Origin: Flavobacteriales bacterium
Lineage (GTDB): Bacteria; Bacteroidota; Bacteroidia; Flavobacteriales_D; Sanyastnellaceae
Direction of reading: 5' to 3'
Assembly (NCBI GenBank): GCA_028825055.1
Contig: JAPKAW010000075.1
Location: 1-8,216, forward strand
DNA length: 8,216 bases
Under the pieces are notes generated by a model. The model saw only the letters and a list, made by a program, of their open reading frames with translations. It was not told where the DNA came from and made no database searches. Positions 1 through 5,725 of this stretch are shown in pieces; the stretch's first letter is position 1; every line of letters begins with the position of its first letter. Both the position numbers and the translations under genes were made by a program.

Positions 1-567
1 GAAACGGGAGCAATCAAGGTCGTAGCGACGCTTTCATTTCCTGATGGAGAATACACCGTTGACACCAACGCCAGCACGTGCAATTGGGTCGGGAAAGAAG
101 CCTCAGGATCTAGTCACACAGGTGACATTGCCTTTCATAAAGGAAGCATCAACATTCTGAACAATGCTTTCGGTTCTGCCTTTGTCGGTATCAACATGAA
201 TAGCCTCAATTGCACTGATTTGGATGAAGGAGGGAAAGAACGACTCGAAGGCCATCTTAAATCGGATGATTTCTTTGGTGCTGAACAACACCCCTACGCC
301 CTGCTTGCTGTGGAGGCTGTCAAAACAAAAGGAACTGAATCCGTAGCCGTCGGCAAATTGACAATCAAGGGTATCACGCAACCGGTTGGTTTTCCAATCA
401 CCTTGCAACAGGATGGCGATGACATTGTCGTGGATGGCACATTGACATTCGACCGTTCTGATTTCGATGTTCGTTTTCGTTCTGACAAGTGGTTTTCGGA
501 CCTTGGCGATAAGCTCATCTACAACGACATTGATTTAACGGTTCACATCGAGGCTCGCCCCAAGTGA
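1..567 (+). CDS. YceI family protein, C-terminal part (5' end outside window)
   Basis: The open frame enters from the left edge and runs 188 codons to a TGA stop at 565-567. The start codon and any signal peptide lie upstream. The visible protein fits the YceI/lipocalin-like family (PF04264): a GEYTVDTNASTCNWVGKEA opening, a SHTGDIAF strand, then the diagnostic GHLKSDDFF block near codons 84-92 followed by HPYA, and later GKLTIKGITQPV and LTFDRSDFDVRF. Members of this family are small periplasmic or secreted beta-barrels that bind long-chain isoprenoid or amphiphilic lipids. The ligand here is unknown. The gene ends at a strong hairpin about 20 bases downstream, so it is probably the last gene of its transcript. 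Family assignment is secure; the physiological role is not. Confidence 0.9.
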   Translation, partial: ETGAIKVVATLSFPDGEYTVDTNASTCNWVGKEASGSSHTGDIAFHKGSINILNNAFGSAFVGINMNSLNCTDLDEGGKERLEGHLKSDDFFGAEQHPYALLAVEAVKTKGTESVAVGKLTIKGITQPVGFPITLQQDGDDIVVDGTLTFDRSDFDVRFRSDKWFSDLGDKLIYNDIDLTVHIEARPK

Positions 568-588
568 GCCCAAACATCTTGTGAACAG

Positions 589-620
589 AGGGCCCAAGCG
601 CAACACTGCACTTGGGCCCT
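589..620 (+). terminator. Rho-independent-type terminator after the YceI gene
   Basis: A perfect 10-bp inverted repeat, AGGGCCCAAG at 589-598 and CTTGGGCCCT at 611-620, encloses a 12-nt loop. It begins about 20 bases after the YceI stop. The stem is GC-rich, but only a short T-run (the T at 620 and the next two) follows before GCGTTG, so termination may be partial. The stem is symmetric and could act in either orientation, but the only gene ending here is on the + strand. Confidence 0.75.
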
Positions 621-663
621 TTGCGTTGAATAGCATTATCTTTCAGCAACAAGAAGCCGTCAC

Positions 664-1725
664 ATGCGTTGGACCAATTATTTCACACACCCCGGAGACA
701 ACCGCTACTATGTCTTTGCTTTTGGCGAAGAACAGCACGCCAATGCATTTGAAAATCGGTTAAACGATTTAGGAATCTTGCATGAAAGGCACCTTGAAAC
801 TGCTGAAGGCCACTCAACCGGCCGCAATGAATGGCTCTTTGGAGTACACCGTGATTATTTCAAAAAAGCACTGGAAGCCAACCACTTGGTGCATGCTGAA
901 TTTCGGGATAAGTTCATTCCTGTTTCCGGTGTCCGTTGGAGTTTGCTTATTGGCACTTTGGCTGTCATTCTCTTCGCTCTTGCAGGGGCATGGACACAGC
1001 GCGCTCAGGCACAGACCATGCCAAATGGCAACAACTGGCAAATCGCGGTATCCACAACCTGGCTCACCCCAATCGAAGCGTTGGGAGCTGAGTCTGTTTC
1101 AGTTTCTGAAAATGGCCTCGATCTGGATTGGATGCCAACCGGAGGAAGCAGCTTCGGCGTGCGCTTGTTGCGCCGATTCCCCTCTGCTTGGAGCTTTGAA
1201 ACTGGATTGGAAACGGTCCGATACACATCTGATTGGTCCTTGACTTTCCACCCTGGGTTTGACAATCCACAGGTGCCAGCTGAAACAGCATTATCAGATA
1301 CCTTGTCTTTAAGAACGTCACGATATCGCCTACCGCTTTTAGCGCGCACACACGTTAGGCTCAACAACCGATCCATCTTGACAGCAGCCGCCGGATTGAG
1401 TTTGGACTATCTGTTGAGCGATGCCTTTACCACCGGATCCCAATCCGAGGGTGCGATTTACAGTGATTACTTAATTGAAGAAAACCGCCAACACCGAATG
1501 ACATTACCGTTGCGTGTCGAACTTGGCTGGGAAATATTACCGACCACACGTTTGGGGCTACTACGAAAGCGACCTGGTGCTTATCTCGGAGTCATGTTTT
1601 GGAGAGAGTGGAATGCCAACCGTTGGGGAGAGGCAACTTGGACAAGGCAATTGGAAACGGCTGATGTCCGACTCTACATGGGCCAAGCTGCTTTCGCTTT
1701 GGAGTTTAGGCTAATCCTACCCTAG
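664..1725 (+). CDS. Fusion of an N-terminal cytosol-type domain, one TM segment and an outer-membrane beta-barrel domain
   Basis: The 353-residue product has three parts. Residues 1-90 form a charged soluble domain (MRWTNYFTHPGDNRYYVFAF..., then NEWLFGVHRDYFKKAL and HAEFRDKFIPVSGVRW); it resembles small membrane-anchored hypothetical proteins of Flavobacteriales, recalled from memory and not searched. Residues 92-110 (WSLLIGTLAVILFALAGAW) are one hydrophobic helix, followed by TQRAQAQ, which looks like a signal-peptidase AxA site. Residues 120-353 alternate hydrophobic and polar residues with many aromatic and glycine positions, as in PF13568-type outer-membrane barrels, and end in the strand-like QAAFALEFRLILP. 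A barrel normally follows an N-terminal signal peptide; here 90 folded-looking residues precede it. The frame has no stop and no in-frame ATG between the parts, though a rare TTG start near the helix is possible. No Shine-Dalgarno site is seen; a weak TATCTTTC box lies at 637-644. The gene overlaps the convergent nitroreductase stop. Role unknown. Confidence 0.8.
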   Translation: MRWTNYFTHPGDNRYYVFAFGEEQHANAFENRLNDLGILHERHLETAEGHSTGRNEWLFGVHRDYFKKALEANHLVHAEFRDKFIPVSGVRWSLLIGTLAVILFALAGAWTQRAQAQTMPNGNNWQIAVSTTWLTPIEALGAESVSVSENGLDLDWMPTGGSSFGVRLLRRFPSAWSFETGLETVRYTSDWSLTFHPGFDNPQVPAETALSDTLSLRTSRYRLPLLARTHVRLNNRSILTAAAGLSLDYLLSDAFTTGSQSEGAIYSDYLIEENRQHRMTLPLRVELGWEILPTTRLGLLRKRPGAYLGVMFWREWNANRWGEATWTRQLETADVRLYMGQAAFALEFRLILP

Positions 1726-2321
1726 TCTTCTGAAGGCGCTTGATCCACCCATTGGGTCACATACTCCAAGGGTTTTCGATGACTCACGGGCCACGATTCT
1801 TCAGGATATCCCATATAGAAGAACCCCAAAACACGTCCATTGGCTGGCAATCCAGCAAATTCCCTCACCTCAGCCAGATGAATGAACTTGGGAGTCGACC
1901 AAAAACCGCCTATGCCATGCGCTGTGCACGTCAGGTACATGTTTTGCACGGCACATGCTACAGCCAACATTTCGTCCTGCTCACCAATTCGGCCCGTCAC
2001 GTCGGGAACCATACCGATCACCACCATCGCCGAAACACGCTCCCCTCTTAGCTGGAGTTTTTCGAATTTAGATGCTGAAAAGGCATCTCCTGAGGCCCCC
2101 TTATACCAATGGGACAGCTTCGGCCCAATGGCCCGCATACCTTCACCAACGAATGCCGTAAACCTCCAAGGCTGAGTCATGCCATGTGTTGGTGCCCACG
2201 TCGCATTGGTCAGTGCCAATTCAACAATTTCACGATGAACTTTCCTACCCGAGAATTTCTCCGGTGACAAGCTTCTACGGTCGCGAATCAAATCATTAAC
2301 CTCGGACAAGTTGTGGCGCAT
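1722..2321 (-). CDS. Nitroreductase family protein (YdjA-like, FMN-dependent)
   Basis: The product (199 residues from the chosen start) is a cytosolic flavoprotein expected to reduce nitro compounds, quinones or similar acceptors with NAD(P)H. Family marks are the FMN-phosphate-binding RRS at residues 15-17, WAPTHGMTQPWRF at 42-54 (the equivalent YdjA segment reads RAPDHxxMQPWHF), GIGGFWSTP at 136-144, and the C-terminal LGFFYMGYP at 165-173. Length matches the compact single-domain YdjA-type subgroup. I chose the ATG at 2319-2321 over an ATG 69 bases upstream because the extra 23 residues are not conserved-looking and because a perfect TAnnTTTG promoter box (2355-2362) lies inside that extension. 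The gene is divergent from the M28 peptidase gene and convergent with the barrel gene. Its physiological substrate cannot be read from the sequence. Confidence 0.92.
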   Translation of the reverse strand: MRHNLSEVNDLIRDRRSLSPEKFSGRKVHREIVELALTNATWAPTHGMTQPWRFTAFVGEGMRAIGPKLSHWYKGASGDAFSASKFEKLQLRGERVSAMVVIGMVPDVTGRIGEQDEMLAVACAVQNMYLTCTAHGIGGFWSTPKFIHLAEVREFAGLPANGRVLGFFYMGYPEESWPVSHRKPLEYVTQWVDQAPSED

Positions 2322-2354
2322 GGGTTGAGTTTGAATAGATGAATACCAACGCTG

Positions 2355-2382
2355 CAAAGTTAAGGATAGCAAGTAGCTCAAA
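2355..2382 (-). promoter_or_regulatory. Bacteroidota-type promoter for the nitroreductase gene
   Basis: Read on the minus strand, 2362-2355 is TAACTTTG, a perfect match to the Bacteroidota -7 consensus TAnnTTTG. A TTTG at 2382-2379 lies 16 bases further upstream, close to the usual 17-23 base spacing of the -33 element. The predicted transcript start near 2348 gives a leader of about 27 bases to the ATG at 2321. The box sits in the 113-base divergent gap. The match is by eye. Confidence 0.6.
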
Positions 2383-2434
2383 GCAGACAAATTCCAGGCT
2401 TCAATGCACTGCTTTTTTGTGCTACTTTTCGGTC

Positions 2435-3850
2435 ATGCGAACGATGTATCTTCTTTGTGCGGTGGCTTTCATTTCCTCTGCAACTTTCGGGCAATCCACC
2501 TCCGAATCTACAGACAGCCTCAACATTCGAAGCCTCTATGATGATGTATTGCTCAACGGCGAAGCATACGAAAACCTCAGAACACTCACGAAAGACATTG
2601 GCCACCGTTTGAGCGGATCTGCAAGTGCAGGAAACGCTATGACATGGGGCGCAGAAGTGATGCGTTTGTATGGCGCTGATGACGTCCGGATTATGCCCGT
2701 AATGGTACCGCATTGGACCCGAGGAAACGTAGCCAACGCAACAGCCCATTGGGGCAACGGTGAACACAAGAAACTGCACATCACGGCGTTGGGAGGCTCG
2801 GTTGGAACACCCTCAAATACTGAGATAATCGCCAACGTAACCGTCGTTAAGCGTTTATCGGAACTGAAGGAACTGCCCGTTCATCAAACGAAGGGGCGTA
2901 TCGTTTTGTTTAACCGGCCCATGGATCCTGTTCAAATCAATACAGGGTCGGCCTATGGCGGTGCTTATGATCAGCGCGGCAACGGAGCCAGCGCCGCAGC
3001 GGATGTTGGAGCCATTGGTGCATTGGTACGTTCGTTGACCCATGCATTGGACACACTTCCTCACACGGGAGCGATGCGCTACCAAGACGACATTCCTAAA
3101 ATCCCTGCTGCTGCCATTTCAACTGTCGATGCCGCCTGGTTGGCACAAGCCGTTCAAGCCAATCCCGAGTTGGAGATACGTTTAGCAATGGATTGTGAAG
3201 CGTTTGAAGATGTGGAGCAAGGCAACGTTATCGGGACCTGGTATGGGACAGAGTTGCCCGATGAGATTATCACCCTCGGAGGACATTTGGACTCTTGGGA
3301 CATCGGAGAAGGCGCACATGACGATGGCGCTGGGGTCGTTCACACCTTGGAGGTTCTTCGCCTCCTCAAAGCCATCGGATATGAACCTCGACGCACGTTG
3401 CGCTTTGTTTTGTTCATCAACGAAGAAAACGGAAATCGAGGAGGGATTACATATGCGGAGAAAGCGCGCGAGGAAATGGAGGAGACCACTAGGGTGCACA
3501 TCGCCGCTTTGGAATCCGATGCTGGTGGATTTGTTCCACGTGGCTTTCGCATTGACGCTTCCGATGATGTCACCGCACTCATGCGATCATGGGCCGATTT
3601 GTTTGACCCGTATAACATTCATCAATTCAGACGAGGAGGTGCTGGGGTCGACATCTCTCCCCTCAAAGAACTAACTCCGCGCCCTACATTGGTAGGACTG
3701 AGCCCTGATGGGCAACGATATTTCGATTTCCATCACAGCGCTCAGGATGTCTTCGAAAACGTACACAAACGCGAATTGGAGCTTGGCGCCGCTACGTTTG
3801 CAGCAGCCGTGCTGCTGCTTGATCAGCATTTACCTTCACCAACTCCCTGA
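2435..3850 (+). CDS. Secreted M28 family zinc metallopeptidase (PGCP/CPQ-like)
   Basis: The product (471 residues from the chosen start) should be a two-zinc exopeptidase releasing N-terminal amino acids or splitting dipeptides outside the cytoplasm. The start at 2435 gives a good signal peptide, MRTMYLLCAVAFISSATFGQ, with cleavage near residue 19; an ATG at 2339 would add 32 residues before it. Residues about 128-250 resemble a PA-type insert. The catalytic core is clear: H284 in GGHLDSWD, D296 in GAHDDGAG, the base E330 and ligand E331 in INEENG, D362 in ESDAGG, and H434 in FDFHHSAQD. These motifs are close to those of human plasma glutamate carboxypeptidase (CPQ). No type IX sorting domain is seen at the C terminus, so it is probably periplasmic. 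A weak TACTTTTC box at 2423-2430 is too close to the ATG to be a convincing promoter. The stop lies 9 bases from the convergent stop of the next gene. Confidence 0.93.
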   Translation: MRTMYLLCAVAFISSATFGQSTSESTDSLNIRSLYDDVLLNGEAYENLRTLTKDIGHRLSGSASAGNAMTWGAEVMRLYGADDVRIMPVMVPHWTRGNVANATAHWGNGEHKKLHITALGGSVGTPSNTEIIANVTVVKRLSELKELPVHQTKGRIVLFNRPMDPVQINTGSAYGGAYDQRGNGASAAADVGAIGALVRSLTHALDTLPHTGAMRYQDDIPKIPAAAISTVDAAWLAQAVQANPELEIRLAMDCEAFEDVEQGNVIGTWYGTELPDEIITLGGHLDSWDIGEGAHDDGAGVVHTLEVLRLLKAIGYEPRRTLRFVLFINEENGNRGGITYAEKAREEMEETTRVHIAALESDAGGFVPRGFRIDASDDVTALMRSWADLFDPYNIHQFRRGGAGVDISPLKELTPRPTLVGLSPDGQRYFDFHHSAQDVFENVHKRELELGAATFAAAVLLLDQHLPSPTP

Positions 3851-3859
3851 AACCTCCAA

Positions 3860-5725
3860 TCAAGGGCAAGACTGGTTGAAGTCTGTCAATAGGACGAGTA
3901 AGTCAAAGATGTTGATCTCACCATCACCATTTAGGTCATGAGGACACGGGTCTTCTATTGGCGCCAAAACACATAGAAGCAAATCGTCATCCCAGACTGT
4001 TCCAAAACCGCACATTCCCGGGTCGGTAAGGCAACTAAAATCACAACTGCCGTCATCCTCCATGGCCACGAAAATGTAATTGCAGGCCTCTTCATACGTA
4101 CAACCCAAACAAGGCTCAGGACAGTCCTCTGTAAATGGATAGAAAAAGCCTCCGTCCTCGACCACAACAATGTGCTCATCCAATGTCACATCGTAGAGCG
4201 TATTGACTATTCCTGAAGGCCAGGATACCACTACAGAATCGATTGCCGTTGCACTGCCCAAACCAAAGTGCTCCCAAGCGCTGTTCTGCCCAAGGTAACT
4301 TTCACCTGCGAATCGGACATGGTATTGCATCTCTCCGCCAGCCCACACATAAATCTTCGCTCCGATTCCATCATAATTGCTCACAGTGCCTTCAGTTGTC
4401 ACTTTAACCCAATGGTTTTCGTTGGGCGTTCCCTGAAGCATTTGAGCATATTGCCCTACCCGGTTTGACACCAAATCGGGAAACCCATCCATATTGAAAT
4501 CACCTACAGCCGTTGCAAAGGATAACACATTGTTGTCTGAAAAATCAGATCCCGCACTTGTAAAAGCGCCTCCATCGTTGTAAAAAAGACGGTCAGGATG
4601 GTCTGTATAAACCGACATCACTTCAGGATAATTGGTGAACACACTGAACCCCGTGGCGACATGCAAGTCCTCGTACCCGTTGTTATCCACGTCCAACCAA
4701 TTAGCTCCCCAACACACATCATTGACTTGGACACTATCATTTGGCGTGAAATCCAAATTCGGATTCTCAATGGAAAAATCACCTTCATCATTCGCAAGAA
4801 GCCAGTTTCCATCTGCGGCGAACGCCGTCAAATAAATATCCTGGTACCCATTGTGATCAAAATCAGCAACCGAGCCTGACATGCAGTTGATCATGATGTC
4901 CAGTCCAAAATCACTTGCACTCTCCTCAAAAGAAATTAGGGCGTTGGGAACCTGCTGTTCATAGAACTGATTCGCGTAGATCGTACGGTCTCGAATAATG
5001 TGTAAGTCAAGTAAATCGTCTTCATTGAAATCCACCCACATGCTTTGAAAGCTCTGAATTCCAAATTCAGTAACACCTTCAACTTCGGCTACATCTGAAA
5101 AGATGGTATTGCCTAAACTCGAGCTGCCCAAATTTCGATAGAATTCATTGAACGGCACATCATCCGTTGCAGACGTGTAGTTTGATATATGTAAATCCAA
5201 AAAACCATCGGTATCGTAATCTCCAAAAGCCGCCCCGTAACTTTTGGAAGGATATTGATCCAACCCTGATGAACTCGCTATTTCTGTGAAGCCCGCATTT
5301 CCATTGTTGAGATAGAAGCGATTCGGAGCCAATCGATACCCAACAAACAAATCCCGATCACCGTCATTGTCGATGTCTCCCCAAAGAACCATCTTGGCCT
5401 CATAGGGATGACCTGGTAAGTTGAGGTCGACAGGAACAAACCCCACTCCCGTGCCTTGATAAAATTTTAAATCGCCTTCAAAATTGGCAAAGGTCAGATC
5501 GTCGATGTAATCACCGGTGAAATCTACAAAGCTCACACCCGCACCCAGATACCCTCCGAAGTGATTCGTTTCCAAAGCCAGTTGACTACTGACGTCAACC
5601 AATTGTGAGGACGCAAGACTCGGTAAAAAAACCAAAGCCAGCAACACTTGTTTTATCCAAGCGTTTTCGACTCGTGAAAAGGTCACTTTTATTGACAAAT
5701 TGAGGGACGTGTTTACTCTGGACAT
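3860..5725 (-). CDS. CRTAC1-like secreted protein: seven FG-GAP repeats, ASPIC/UnbV, Cys module, EF-hand tail (copy 1)
   Basis: The 621-residue product is predicted to be secreted. Domains in order: signal peptide with hydrophobic core at about 26-41 (ends SLASSQ); seven FG-GAP/VCBS repeats with D-rich loops starting near residues 67, 116, 168, 231, 287, 344 and 408, as for a seven-bladed propeller; ASPIC/UnbV domain (PF07593) at about 437-511, with DGIGAKI, GESYLGQNS and WPSGIV; a cysteine module at 535-585 (CTYEEACNY...DDGSC); and one EF-hand at 594-620 with ligands D597, N599, D601, E603, N605 and D608 between two cysteines. Loops 1 and 4 lack the usual Asp-Gly pair. The ATG at 5725 overlaps the upstream stop by 13 bases; an ATG at 5752 would overlap more and give a longer leader. 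Probably co-transcribed and translationally coupled with the upstream paralogue. No enzyme active site is seen; adhesion or ligand binding is inference. Confidence 0.88.
   Translation of the reverse strand: MSRVNTSLNLSIKVTFSRVENAWIKQVLLALVFLPSLASSQLVDVSSQLALETNHFGGYLGAGVSFVDFTGDYIDDLTFANFEGDLKFYQGTGVGFVPVDLNLPGHPYEAKMVLWGDIDNDGDRDLFVGYRLAPNRFYLNNGNAGFTEIASSSGLDQYPSKSYGAAFGDYDTDGFLDLHISNYTSATDDVPFNEFYRNLGSSSLGNTIFSDVAEVEGVTEFGIQSFQSMWVDFNEDDLLDLHIIRDRTIYANQFYEQQVPNALISFEESASDFGLDIMINCMSGSVADFDHNGYQDIYLTAFAADGNWLLANDEGDFSIENPNLDFTPNDSVQVNDVCWGANWLDVDNNGYEDLHVATGFSVFTNYPEVMSVYTDHPDRLFYNDGGAFTSAGSDFSDNNVLSFATAVGDFNMDGFPDLVSNRVGQYAQMLQGTPNENHWVKVTTEGTVSNYDGIGAKIYVWAGGEMQYHVRFAGESYLGQNSAWEHFGLGSATAIDSVVVSWPSGIVNTLYDVTLDEHIVVVEDGGFFYPFTEDCPEPCLGCTYEEACNYIFVAMEDDGSCDFSCLTDPGMCGFGTVWDDDLLLCVLAPIEDPCPHDLNGDGEINIFDLLVLLTDFNQSCP
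3863..4123 (-). other. C-terminal Cys module and dockerin-like EF-hand tail of copy 1
   Basis: This sub-gene region encodes the six-cysteine CTYEEACNY...DDGSCDFSC module (3971-4123) and then CPHDLNGDGEINIFDLL ending in QSCP (3863-3946). The 12-residue loop has Asp/Asn at positions 1, 3, 5, 9 and Asp at 12, as in type I dockerin half-repeats. Only one such half-repeat is present. Confidence 0.75.

Noticed and set aside
637..644. TATCTTTC as a promoter for the barrel fusion gene
   Set aside because: One mismatch to the consensus, and the nearest TTTG (620-623) is only 13 bases upstream and overlaps the terminator stem.
2339..2434. N-terminal extension of the M28 peptidase from an ATG at 2339
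   Set aside because: It would put 32 polar residues before a complete signal peptide and covers the nitroreductase promoter; the ATG at 2435 is better.
3800..3818. Perfect 8-bp inverted repeat with a 3-base loop (gcagcagc/gctgctgc), near the convergent gene ends
   Set aside because: It lies inside the peptidase gene, encodes an AAAVLLL stretch, and is followed by no T-run on either strand, so the terminator call is not supported.
4598..4879. Long open frames on the + strand opposite the CRTAC1-like genes
   Set aside because: They are antisense to clear coding sequence, have no recognisable domain and show low-complexity shadow composition.
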